Assembly: GCA_027596075.1 (NCBI GenBank)
Contig: JADGJC010000045.1
Span: 1 to 64,000 of the forward strand
Reading direction: 5' to 3'
Length of the DNA stretch: 64,000 nucleotides
From: Rhizophlyctis rosea
Lineage: Eukaryota; Chytridiomycota; Chytridiomycetes; Rhizophlyctidales; Rhizophlyctidaceae
Shown in pieces: positions 35,250-47,800 of the stretch (position 1 is the first letter of the stretch; each line of letters begins with the position of its first letter). The position numbers and the translations under genes were made by a program. The notes under the pieces were generated by a model. That model made no database searches. It saw only the letters and a program-made list of their open reading frames with translations, and had not been told where the DNA came from.

Positions 35250-36173
35250 ATGACCCACCCAATGATGGGCCCTCCTGCCCGAATCTCCCTCCCTCCTGTG
35301 CCCTCCGTCTATTTACCGCCCATCGTGCCATCGTCAGGAATGCCTCCTCCTCCTGCATACTACGCGCCAGGACCAATGACCAACAGCCCAGTGCCTCTCC
35401 ATGATCCTTACATTATGTCTGGTCCCGTCGTCATCAAGCAAGAGTCGCCAGCATCCCCACCTTCTCTCCCAACACCATCCCCAGCTTCCGTTCCCGTCCC
35501 CTCAACACCAAACTCCCAACGCCCCGCCGACAAACGCGAAAAAGAACTCCTCCGCAAAGTCTCACACTCCGCCATCGAACGCCGCCGCCGCGAACGCATC
35601 AACGACAAAATCATGCAACTCAGAAACCTAGTCCCAAACTGCGCAAAACAAGAAAACATGCACAAACTCAACATCCTCCAAAACGCCATCGACTACATTC
35701 GGCATCTCCAATCCCAACTCGACGGCAAAATCCCTATCAGCGTCTCTTCTTCCCCGCTTCCACAATCCCCAATATCCCCAGAACAAACACCAGACATGGA
35801 TGCAGATACATCACCTTACATCAACGCCTCCTCCCCACCTCAACTCCACCTCCCACCTCCAATCCGCCACGTCCCTGTCCTTCCATACAACCACTCAACC
35901 CAAACACCAATCATGCACCCATCCTCCCCAACCTTCTCCATCAAATCTGACCCATCTCAACCCCCCTCCCCCATTTACGTACGCCCCACAACAACTACCC
36001 CGCCAACCCCGTCAGAACCCCCAACACCCACCACCACCGCAGCCCGCGCCGCAGAGATCCAGCATGATCACCCAGACGAAGTCGCCCATGGTCTCCTCAT
36101 GCTGCGGGAGTGTGGCGCTGGACCCTCGAAGCATTACCAGAGTCCCATGAGCGTCGGCAGCCTTCTTTGTTGA
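35250..36173 (+). CDS. bHLH transcription factor (CACGTG-binding class)
   Basis: Single-exon 307-aa ORF. The bHLH spans about residues 103-157: basic region VSHSAIERRRRERIND with H-x3-E-x3-R (H106, E110, R114), the class that contacts CACGTG. Helix 1 is KIMQLRNLVPN, a short loop with CAKQENMHK follows, and helix 2 is LNILQNAIDYIRHLQSQL. No leucine zipper or PAS domain follows. The rest is Pro/Ser-rich and probably disordered, with a SUMO-consensus IKQE at about 62-65. Dimerises through HLH and acts in the nucleus. Family placement is near fungal regulators such as INO2/4, CBF1 or SREBP-like proteins, but the basic-region Tyr of SREBP is absent. Codons are unusually C-rich. Confidence 0.85.
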   Translation: MTHPMMGPPARISLPPVPSVYLPPIVPSSGMPPPPAYYAPGPMTNSPVPLHDPYIMSGPVVIKQESPASPPSLPTPSPASVPVPSTPNSQRPADKREKELLRKVSHSAIERRRRERINDKIMQLRNLVPNCAKQENMHKLNILQNAIDYIRHLQSQLDGKIPISVSSSPLPQSPISPEQTPDMDADTSPYINASSPPQLHLPPPIRHVPVLPYNHSTQTPIMHPSSPTFSIKSDPSQPPSPIYVRPTTTTPPTPSEPPTPTTTAARAAEIQHDHPDEVAHGLLMLRECGAGPSKHYQSPMSVGSLLC

Positions 36174-36634
36174 TGTACTTGGGAAGATCTAATGACGGCT
36201 GGTTCCCACTAGATATTGCTTTCCTATTCAAATACCGACTTTGTAAATTGCTTTCTAGATTTAGGCAGTGCGGGAACTTTTCGATTCCTTCGTTTCTGTA
36301 GATACCTTGTTATATGTTATTTTTATGATGCTAGGTTTTATGCAAATATACCCACGACAAGTAGTCGTCCATCCGTACATAAACGGTCGTTTCCCTGTTG
36401 CGTGAGGCCCACTCAAATGAATAAGGATGCATCGGCTGCGCAAACTCGTAGAGCACATGTTGCTGATGTGTCTCAATGCTCACTGAAATTGAGATAGTTC
36501 TGTCTCCTGGATACCTGTGTCTTCTTCTCTTCATGCCTGATCCTGACCGACCTACATTAAGGCAGTTGGTGGGAACTATATAGAAATCCAGGCAAACTAC
36601 ATAAAGAATCTATTTATCGCTATTCTACAGAATT
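36174..36634. other. Intergenic between convergent genes
   Basis: AT-rich 3' flanks of the convergent bHLH and GALE genes. No ORF or repeat of note. Confidence 0.4.
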
Positions 36635-38031
<1,397 letters not shown>

Positions 38032-38398
38032 ATTATTATTCGTGTTGTTGATGGCTTTGGGTGCCTTTGAGGGGTTGGAACGCTGACCGTTTCCTTTTGC
38101 GTGTTGAGAATAGGTAGGGGAGATCTAGGGGGGCAGCCGGGGCAAAGATGGCATGGCAGTGGAGATGAAGTGGTCTGTGGCGCCGTGGGGGAGCACGAGC
38201 GTGCCGCACAAGTGGCACTGGCGCCAAATGCGGTGTGCCGGTATGACCATAAATGAGTCATCCAAAGAGGCACTGCCGGTGTATAAAGACCCGTGGCGCA
38301 GCATCGTGACCACTCTGCCAGTGCTTTCCTGCCAAGCTTTCGTAAAGTTGATGTTATCAGGGGTTTTTGCTCTTTCCGCGGACCTTTGTTGGTTTAAC

Positions 38399-39619
38399 AT
38401 GGCGTCTCAACATTTTCCTTCTTCACGTCCCTCCTTTACAGAGGCTCTCAACAACCCTTGGGGTTCTCCATCCCAGTCTCCACGCGGCTCAGTATCAGCA
38501 GAAACATGGCCTACTAGTGCAGCACCATCCAACCCCAACGCCACAGACATTCCCGATACAGTCTCTTTGGTTGATTTCATCCGCAAACACCCAGCCGACC
38601 AATTAAAAGATGCAGACGATGAGTCATCCAACCCGTTCGCCACCTCACAAACCAGTGGCGCCACAAATCAGGGAAAGCGGGAAGCAACTCATGGGGAAAA
38701 CAACCAGCAGGAGAAATTGCAACGTCTTGATAGTATGTGGACCAACCCATTTGCGGCGGATGACGGTAGGAGGGACGATAATATAAGCGGACGAACATCA
38801 GATGCCGGGAACCCCTTCATGACGGTGCAGTCACGACAGAATTCAGTCGCTGCTCAAGCGGCAGCCGCCCACAGGCAGGGTACAAACAGCAAATCTGTGG
38901 AGCGTGTGGACACCCAAAAAATACTGGGCAATCCATTTGCAGAAGACTTGGTCCGGGAGTCTGTTGCGGGGAATCCATTTGGCAATGTGGACTCGGGGAG
39001 GGCTTCTGTCACGTCCAATACTCCGACCGCCATAGACGATTCAACTGTAGGAAACCCGTTCGAAGAAGCGCCGCTAAAGCAGCCTTTGGTTGCAACTTCT
39101 CCGCCCGCAGCTGTGCAACCCCTAAAGCCACCCATGAAACACGAAGAACCCCTACCCAGAAAAGAGTCCTTGACGTTCAATCCTACTGCATCAGGCATCG
39201 CGTCCTCCAATCCAACGCCTTATTCCACAGAACCAACCCGCAAACCTCTTCCACCCACTCTCCCTCCACGTCGCAGGCCCGCTGATCCCCCATCAGATCC
39301 ATATCGCGTGGAGTGGCCATCAGAAACAACCACAACAACAAACAGTCAACCCAATCCATACCACGCAGACTGGTCCTCTTCAACATCCGCAATCGCTCAA
39401 ACCCCGACCACATCTCCACCACCACCCTACACATCTCCAACCTCCCCGCCACCTCCCATCTCCCCTTCTCCTCCAGACTCTCCCATTGACCACTCCGACA
39501 ACGATGCCGCCATGGCTGCTTTGGATGCAGTGTTTGACGATCTGGGCTTGGATGACAACGGGGACAGGAGAGATATGTCTGCTTTAGATGATGTGATGGA
39601 TGAGCTTGGCATCCAATGA
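38399..39619 (+). CDS. NPF-repeat, proline-rich protein (endocytic adaptor type)
   Basis: Single-exon 406-aa ORF from ATG 38399. It has no globular domain but six Asn-Pro-Phe motifs at about residues 78, 116, 138, 178, 192 and 219, several in the repeated context GNPF. NPF is the ligand of EH domains (Eps15/Pan1/End3), so the protein probably acts in clathrin-mediated endocytosis or vesicle sorting. The C-terminal half has PPLPP-type sequences such as RKPLPPTLPPRRRP that suit SH3 binding, and ends in two acidic Leu/Asp repeats (ALDAVFDDLGLDD; ALDDVMDELG), possible clathrin/AP-like short motifs. Function is inferred from motifs alone. Confidence 0.6.
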   Translation: MASQHFPSSRPSFTEALNNPWGSPSQSPRGSVSAETWPTSAAPSNPNATDIPDTVSLVDFIRKHPADQLKDADDESSNPFATSQTSGATNQGKREATHGENNQQEKLQRLDSMWTNPFAADDGRRDDNISGRTSDAGNPFMTVQSRQNSVAAQAAAAHRQGTNSKSVERVDTQKILGNPFAEDLVRESVAGNPFGNVDSGRASVTSNTPTAIDDSTVGNPFEEAPLKQPLVATSPPAAVQPLKPPMKHEEPLPRKESLTFNPTASGIASSNPTPYSTEPTRKPLPPTLPPRRRPADPPSDPYRVEWPSETTTTTNSQPNPYHADWSSSTSAIAQTPTTSPPPPYTSPTSPPPPISPSPPDSPIDHSDNDAAMAALDAVFDDLGLDDNGDRRDMSALDDVMDELGIQ

Positions 39620-40120
39620 AGGCAGGATGGAAAACATTAAGGTGGCGTCCGACATCGCATAAGCGGGGTTGAAGAAGGCGCAGAGGGGCGGTGCATTGAG
39701 ATGATGTTGATGAGAACATGTAGTAGAGTATGTAGTAGTAAAACCGTGCACCACATTGTACTACATATAGCAAAGAAAATGCATCAAGGTAGAATCACCC
39801 CCAAAACACTTGCATTCAGACCTGGATGCAAAAGACTGATATCAAACGCCACAAAGGCAGCCACAGAAACCTTGCACCAAACAGTTGTTTTATATGTACA
39901 TCATGGGACAAAAACAAAAACAAAATATTCTGCAAATCACCTAAGACCAACGAGATCCGAGACGTAACTATTCATCATTCATCATCGGCACCCATCATCA
40001 TTTCGCACCAAGACATCCCATCTATCATCATGGTTTCCGCAAGAGCCGAAACCCTCCCTTTCTATGGCTCTAACACCTGTCTACAGGAAGAAGCGTCCCG
40101 CCCTTGTCCCATCAAGCAAT
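39620..40120. other. Intergenic between convergent genes
   Basis: 3' flanks of the NPF gene and the arrestin-SH3 gene. Only short ORFs without coding character. Confidence 0.4.
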
Positions 40121-43100
40121 CTACATATGAGCGGACGGATCATGCCGCGGCGGTGGCGGCAAAGCCATATTGGGTGGTCCTCCATGCGGGAAAGGCTGTT
40201 CCCCTCCTGCTCCACCATACCCATGAGGCAACGGTCCACTCTGCTGCCTTCTAAGGGATGACGCTCGCGCCAGCGCGGGCATCGAAGGTAACGGCGGTGG
40301 AGGCGTTGCACCCCTCAACGCTCTATGAGCATCTGCGTCCGCCATGGGTCCTGGTCGTGCGGGAGCTGGTAAGGGTGTGATGTTATGTAACGGTGTTCGC
40401 ATGCGGGGAGGTGGTGGGCGAGAGGAATGATGGGATTCGCCTGAACCGTGGGAACCAATGCTTCCTGCTGGCGGGCGGCCAGGGTGCTGCTGCATGGAGA
40501 GGATGTCTAGAAGGTCGCTAACTGTGCCAGGTTCCTGCCTGGGGGGTTGCGAATGTGGGGAGGATGATGTGGGCTGGTGGGGAGGCGGGGAAGTGATTCT
40601 AGGCGTCGGGTTGAGTGAGTAGCGCTTGGGTGCGGGCGGAGAAGTGTCTTTTCGTCGAGGAGGTAATGTTCCATTGACATGTGCAGATAAGTCAGAGATT
40701 TGGATTACGCCGTCGTCCTCCTCAGGTGGGGTTTCCAACAGCGCTCTAGCATATGCGGACATCCCGCCGCCACCGCTTCCGCCGCCACCTGCGTTTCGCT
40801 GAAGCGTGGAGAGATTCGAGCTCAAATCTGATGATGAGTGAGACCGTGTGGTAATAGGTCGGGACTGATTCTGATCGGGATACAAGTGCTGCTGGTGAGG
40901 GGGGAAGTACTGAGTATCAGGATGGGTAGTGGTGGGGGAATGGATGTGTGATGTCGCTGAATTTGAAGAAATGGTAAGGCCGCTCATTTGTCGAGTAAGA
41001 GATGGATCGTAGCCCGGCATCGCCCCAGGATGAGGATGATGCGTAAACGCCGGTTGAGAGGTAGGTTGCGCTGAATATGTTGCTGCTGCGGGTGGTGGGG
41101 GAGGAGTTTGTTGATTCAATGTGGCCTTAGCCGCAGCCACGCAACTGAGGGGAAATACGCCAGATTGCATTTTGGTGGGGCAGGTGCCGTATGCAAGGCC
41201 GTTCGGTAGGGTTTTGCTGTGGAAACAACAGGTGCGTTCAGACGAAGGGTTTCACAATCGGAGAACCAGCGATTGTACTCACAAGACCATGACAACATCC
41301 CCAAGTTCCAGCGAAATGCCTTCACCAACATATGGGCAAACGCAAACGTAAGTGGTAACTCCCGGAATCGAAGGAGGGGGTGGAAGCGCCATTCTTTGCT
41401 CAGTTGGAGTCCCATGCCCGACTTGCTCCGCTATGGTCTCCATCATTCCACGGCCGTCTGGATAGTGTCGTGACAGGGAGGATGATCTAGGTGTTGCTGG
41501 CATGGCCCGCAGCGCTGCCGTAGCTGCTGGTAACGGGATTGGTGACCTGACCGATGAACCAGCAGGGCTATGTGGGTTCCAAGCTGCATCATCTTGGTAT
41601 TGCGAGGATGTATGAGAATTCATACTTGTTGGCGACGCGAGATCACTGTGACTTTGATGACTATGACTAAGCTCCGGTCCCGCCGAAGCAAATGCCATGA
41701 CTGATGGAGCCGACCCAACCGTTGGGGGTGCATATGCAGTTGGAGCAGATCCATGTACAGGTCGACTGGATGCCCTTCCTCTCGAGGGTGGCGGCCGTTC
41801 TCCCACCTCGTAAACAGTATTTGTCACCGTCCCATCGCCGTTCGACACCAAAACCAGATACTCCAAAAACACAAATCCAGTCTGCTGAGTCAACTCATTC
41901 TTCCCAAACGCCCAGCCATCCTTGAAGACATCCATAACAACTATCAAATCCCCTCTTCGCAACCCTATCTCATCAACCGCCTGTGGATCGTAATTGACGC
42001 CGGCACGATATAGTTTGCGCTTGTCGTTGGGCTCGAATGGTGCACTGCGATCGGAAAGGGTAGCTTTCGCCCAACTGCCGAGAGGATGGGAAGCGGATTG
42101 ATCAGCCGTCACCGATTCGCCGAGGTGTAAGGGTTTAGGAGTGGTGGATATTTGTGAGGCGATGGACATTGAGGAGGCTTGCAACATAGGAGAATCTACC
42201 CCTGCTAACCCACCAGGCCCTTGCGGTGAGGTACCAGAAAACCCACTATACGGATTTGCTGATGGTGGTGTTGAAGAATTTGATGTACCCGTCCGGATTG
42301 AGCTCGTCTCCATGATCCCTGAATGCGCTTCAGATGGTCTCCGCCCCGGTGAATAACCCGATCCAGTGCCATATGACTCCCCATGGCTGATGTTTGCACC
42401 CGCCCAACTTTTCCCGGTGCTATTCCCATCCACATCCATGCCAGGTCGTGGGCTTCCGCCAGGAGATATAGGTGATGAGTTGAACGAATGCGGGTAGGGT
42501 GAAGGCATGCCGGTAGAACTCGACGACGAAGTCAGAGTCGAATGTGACTCCCTCAATCCCCTCCCTCCACTACTGCTGCTACTTCCATTTCGCGGCCTGC
42601 CCCGCATGTACACCTCATCCCCTGGTACGACCGTTATAGGAGCCTCAATAACGGCCAACGGGTTATGTGAATCGCCATAAATCAAAATTCTCAAAGTATG
42701 TTTGATGATGACTAGGGGCGACTCTAACGTAAGTTCCGTAATCGGCAGCCCGAGAGTGAACGTCTTCGCCCATGAATCCGACCCATCAGCTCCCGATTCC
42801 CCAGATGTTACACTCTGTCCCTGCCATCGCTTGGCCCGTACCATCTCCGTTACATTAACCATCTCCCTAGCTGCAATTCTGGATCCCATGTTCGTCAGAT
42901 ATTCTTTTGAGCACTGGACGCTAGCCACCACGCGAGAAACTCGAGAACTGTAGGCGGCCGTTTCGTCAGGAAGTTCGGATAGTTGCAAATTGCATGTTAG
43001 CATTCCTCCCGACGGGACGACGCGGTTGACAACTGTAAGCGAGTATTTGAAGTCGACGCGACCGAAACCAGTCGATGAAGAGAAGATGGATGCGGTTTCA

Positions 43101-43807
43101 TCTTCTGGCTACATTCAAAAAGCCACATCAGCCTTTAGTTGGGTATAATACATCAAGTCCAGAAAGCACTTACAAAGTCATCCAAATTATTCATCTCCAA
43201 AGGTTCCGGATCCCTCAACAACGCCAATCTCGCTTCCACAGGCATGGTCATATGAACAGGTACAGTCCACTCCCTTGATTGCTTCCCAACGAATGACCAG
43301 ACAAATTGGGCCTGCAACTGATACGCCGTCTCGACGCGACCATCGTCAAATGATGGAGGTAGTCCGTCAGCAGGGAGGTTAAATGAAAATGAAACGAGAT
43401 GACTGCGGGATTCGCCAGTAAGAGTTCCTTTGATCGATGAGTCCTTTGAGTCAGCTAGTACTTTTGTATAACGGACCAAGGTGCGGGTTTCAGGTTGGGT
43501 CCCGGTAGCAGCATCTTTTCGACCGTATGTTTGAACGCCCAAGAACTCCAATGTTAGCTTTTGTTCACAAGTGAAGGTCAGCCACAATGTTTACAAACAA
43601 ACGCGATAAACAAATGTCGTCACGCACCTTTGCATCTTTCAAAGACTTTCTAGTGATACACCTTACGATACCACTAAGCTGCCTCTCACATCCCCAACCA
43701 CCTTCCACCAAGAAAGATCCATGAGGACCAAGAGACGTCTCATCAGGGATTATTTCGAGGTGCTTCAAAGCGGGCTTTGACATGGGGGCGACTGAACGTG
43801 CGAGCAT
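40121..43807 (-). CDS. Arrestin-domain protein with two SH3 domains
   Basis: Four minus-strand exons (43628-43807, 43174-43557, 41283-43108, 40121-41216) close an 1161-aa frame. The N-terminal ~370 residues are arrestin-like: GGWGCERQLSGIVRCITRKS, LTLEFLGVQTYGRKD, RSHLVSFSFNLPADGLPPSF, and in the C lobe GRVDFKYSLTVVNRVVPSGG. After a Ser/Gly-rich linker comes SH3-1 (RAGVNYDPQAVDEIGLRRGD ... DGWAFGKNELTQQTGFVF), followed by SH3-2 (PYVGEGISLELGDVVMVF ... LPNGLAYGTCPTKMQSGVFP), which is split by the last intron. The C-terminal ~330 residues are Pro-rich. Arrestin-related fungal proteins (ARTs such as Ldb19) recruit Rsp5 to cargo; no clear PPxY was noted here. Two SH3 modules on an arrestin fold is an uncommon layout. 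Confidence 0.7.
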
Positions 43808-44849
43808 TGCGTATATACTTCGAAGTAAAAGTGCTGTAGTGCCGTCTTAGAAAGATATGTTGTATAGGGTATAGAGACGACTTTCATCAATGACGCTCAC
43901 ACCCGGCCAGCGGGGTCGAAAACGTAATGACGAATAGGATATGTGCTGAAGTGTATTTGGGAATGTCCCGCTCACAGTCGGCACGTTCCTGGCCTGCACC
44001 CACTCCAGGACGTCGTGAACTCTGGTTCCGTGAGTATTATCGGTGCTGCCAGACCATTCCACGAAAGTTTGATGTATTCTACGTTTTGATTTACAGCGTC
44101 TAGTCTTCTGCATAGCCTCGCCTCGGGTGTATGGGGGAAAAAGAAGGATTGAGGAGCATCAATCCTGCCGTGAGGCTGTTGGTCAGTCAGGGGAAAGGGT
44201 TAGCAGAATCATTGAGATTATCTTGGTTGCGTTGGAACATTGGGACCAATGAAGGATCGATGCATGCATTTTACTGGTTCTTCCTCGGGTGATACAACGT
44301 CACACTAATTGGACTCCAAGCTTCCTTAAAGAGGTAGTTTTTGGATTTGCCGCCATGCAATTGCAAGCCACACTCTAAGGGGAATTCCTTTTCGGAGGGA
44401 TACCCCAATTCTTGGAACTGTTAAGGATTCCACACAGGCCTGACACAGGCCTGGCATCCCATGGTTCAGTGGTTCCAAACCTGTTCTGCGCATTGAGTGT
44501 CACACCGCCCTCCACTTGCGGGCCATGTCTAGGTGGTACAGCGTAGACACAATCCACAAAGTCCCAGCAAAACCAAACGCAAAAATCGGAGGTTCGGGAA
44601 TTCACGTGATGAAGCTCCGCTGCTGCGCGTGCCAACTTGCCAAGCCTGCCCAAACGATCTTCGATCCCGACGCTGGTCCAACCAAAACGCAGAAATGCTG
44701 TGTTGATATATACAATCTATGAGAGGTCGACTGCCTATGTACAGTGGGGATACTACACGATGACCATACTGACTGCCGATCATAGTGGCGAATGCATTCC
44801 TCTGTATCAAAAAGCAAAAATCATTTGAGTATGCCCAACAAGATAAAAA
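43808..44849. other. 1-kb intergenic, no supported gene
   Basis: Upstream of the arrestin-SH3 gene and downstream of TMEM94. Short ORFs only. No repeat shared with other parts of the window was seen. Confidence 0.4.
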
Positions 44850-47800
44850 TCAGGATCCCATGAACGCCAACAAAAAACAATATCCCACAAATACCCACAG
44901 CTTAGTATTGAACTCCAGCTTACTCCTCTTCTGGAACTTAGCCCACTCCTTCGCATCATACATCTTCACAACCTCCTGCATCGGCACTATCACCAACGGT
45001 CCAACAACAAACGCCACGAAAAACATCCACCAAGGCAACGCTCGCATTGACAGCGGTCCTCGGCCGGCGACCGAAACGGCAAAGAAACACGCTTGCACGA
45101 TAACGCACATAACAGCCGTGATCAACCAAACGGTGTTTTGCCATGGTGGAAGAGTTCTGATGTTGGCCGTGCGGGAGAGGAAGGAGCCTGATGTTATTGC
45201 TGATTTGAACAATCGGAAATCGAGTGAGAGATCGTACGATGATACATCAAGGCGAAATTTGATCAAATGTGCGCCAACCTACCCATATGTGTGACCCACA
45301 CAAACAACACGCAATTCTGAGCATACAGCAATGCCCATTGCTCCACTTCCGCCAGCTGCATCCATGTTGTTGCCCCAAAAGTTCCAAAAATGTCTGACCA
45401 GGGATTGTGCCCAGCTAGTCGAGACAAGGCGCTTTACACGACCAGTCAGTCATGAGACATGATGCGAGAAAGCATTCCATCACAATTCACTTACATGACA
45501 AACACAAAAACACATATCAAGACCGACGCAATAAACCTCATCAGCCCGTACCGGACAAACCTCCACCGATCCTTGATGTGATCCATATTCTTCACTGCAA
45601 CGTCCGAAAAGATCACGATGAGTTTCATCATGCTTTGCAAACATGAATGTTCCAACCCACCCGGCATATGCGTCATCACATCCTCCGAATGCGGCGAAAA
45701 CAAGAACGATAGACACAGCGCTGGAACCACCACCCACATAACCCACATGGTCTGATACCCCGTCAAAATAGATGGGAGCAGCAAACAATAGGACAGAATC
45801 AAAACTAAGACCAGCGAAAGCTGGCATCCAAGATAAAATACGAATGCCTATCAACCATATAAGATCAAACTGGTCATCCAAGTATAGGTCAATGAAATCA
45901 ACCGAATCCGTCCGCTTACCTGCCGCGCATTATCTCCGATTGTCCTCGCCTCCCTGATGATCTGACTCAAACTGTACACACTCGTATCACTATGCAGCGA
46001 CAACGCGCATGGACTTGAACCCAACAATGCCCCAACGATTAGCGGTGTAATCGGCGCCGTATGGGGTGCATTGCGATTCTTAACGGACGCCAATGGATCT
46101 ACAGCGACACTGATGTCCGCCTACATCCAAATCATTACGATCCATCGTACTCCATTGCACTCTTCAAATCAATCTCTCCAACACATACCATCGCAAAACA
46201 CTCAACATTCATATCATTCAACGAACTCCCAATACACAGAACCACCTCCCCATACTCCTGGAAGATTTTCACCATCTCCCGCGTCGAGTATGGCGAACAC
46301 TCGGCAAAAAGCGACACGTGGAGCGGAATGTCGTCCACTTCCTGGATATGGCTTCGGATGTTCTCCACTCCTCTTGGGAGTCTCGCTTTGACGTCATGCT
46401 CGTCTAAATAGCCGGGAGCATCGCCGTCCGCGGAGGAGAGGAGGATGCAGGCGTTCCAGTCAATTTCAAGACCCAGGCGTTCAGCGTATGCTGGTGCCGC
46501 AAACAGAGCGTCAGTGAGAACGTATGGAAATGGGAAGATATTTGCATCTCACATACATTTACTCTCCCTTTCCGGAGCGGAGGAAAAGTAAACAAATCGA
46601 ATGCCCGCCAATCCTAGGTCCTCAATGAAATCAATAATGTTCTGCAGAAATGGCAATCCACCGTAAGTGAGCATCAAATGCCACTATAGATCAACAAGAT
46701 CGGTACGCTTCAACGTACCGCCTTCGGCTGATGCGCATAACTAGCCATTCCCAAAAACGTCTGCGCCTTCACCGCTTCCTGATAATACCCCTTCTCCTCA
46801 CTCCCCTGGACATTCAACGGCCCATCAATCCTACTCAACGCCTTCCTCCACAACGGTCTCGACCGAAACTTCACTTCCGGCTTCGTCAACGAGCTGCTGC
46901 TCGACGGGACGACGCTCTCCGACCGTTGCAATGACGCGGAGGCCTGTTCCTGATGGTCGGGAAGCTCCAAATATACAGGGATGAAAGGCTTGGTGTTGAT
47001 GGACGGGTGGATTGCGCTGGACTGGATCGGTCGGTAGGCGAAGGCGACGACTTGGGAGTCTGCCAGGATAGCGTTTTGGTAGAATTCTACGATTTTCTTC
47101 TCGGTCTTCGGGAGGAAGATGAGTGTTTGGACGCGATGTCCGGAGCAAAACAACACATACATTCTCGTTGATCTCACCGAGACCACCGCCATTCCAGTAA
47201 TCCGCGCAGCTGTCAAGTATCAGCTCCATCGTGCCTTCTGAGAACAGATGAAACGTTCCTGCATGGTATCACGGTAAGCTGCTGATGTTACCAACACGTG
47301 AAGCAGACGCCAAAGCCCATCCCTACCCGAATTCGTCTCCTCAAATATTTGCGAAAACATCGACGGCACCTCAAAATGATACAACGGCTTCTGCGAAACT
47401 GTGCTATGATATGGTGCAAATGTCTGGATCGCCTTCCGCGGATTGTACGTATTCAACGCGGCCGACGTAAAACCAATTTCTCGTCCCAGCTGGCAAAGAC
47501 AAGCTTCGAGGCATCAGTCACCGTATTGCATATCTAGGATTCTTTGTGTTTTGGAAGGACTTACTTTGTCGAGATGATTTGACTCGACCATGTAGATGGA
47601 GATTATTGGATTTACGATGAAGTTCTATTCGCTTTTTGCCCGATCGAGCCCCGCAGTCGGTGTTCAAGAGCGCTCCTAGGCCGACAGGTTTTAGAAGCCT
47701 GGGGGAGTGGTTAGCCTGTCGAAGGAGCATAGATGAAGCAGCATTGTCTTACGGCATGCAGTCACTCCAATCTCGGTCCTCAAACTTTATTCCGGGCTCT

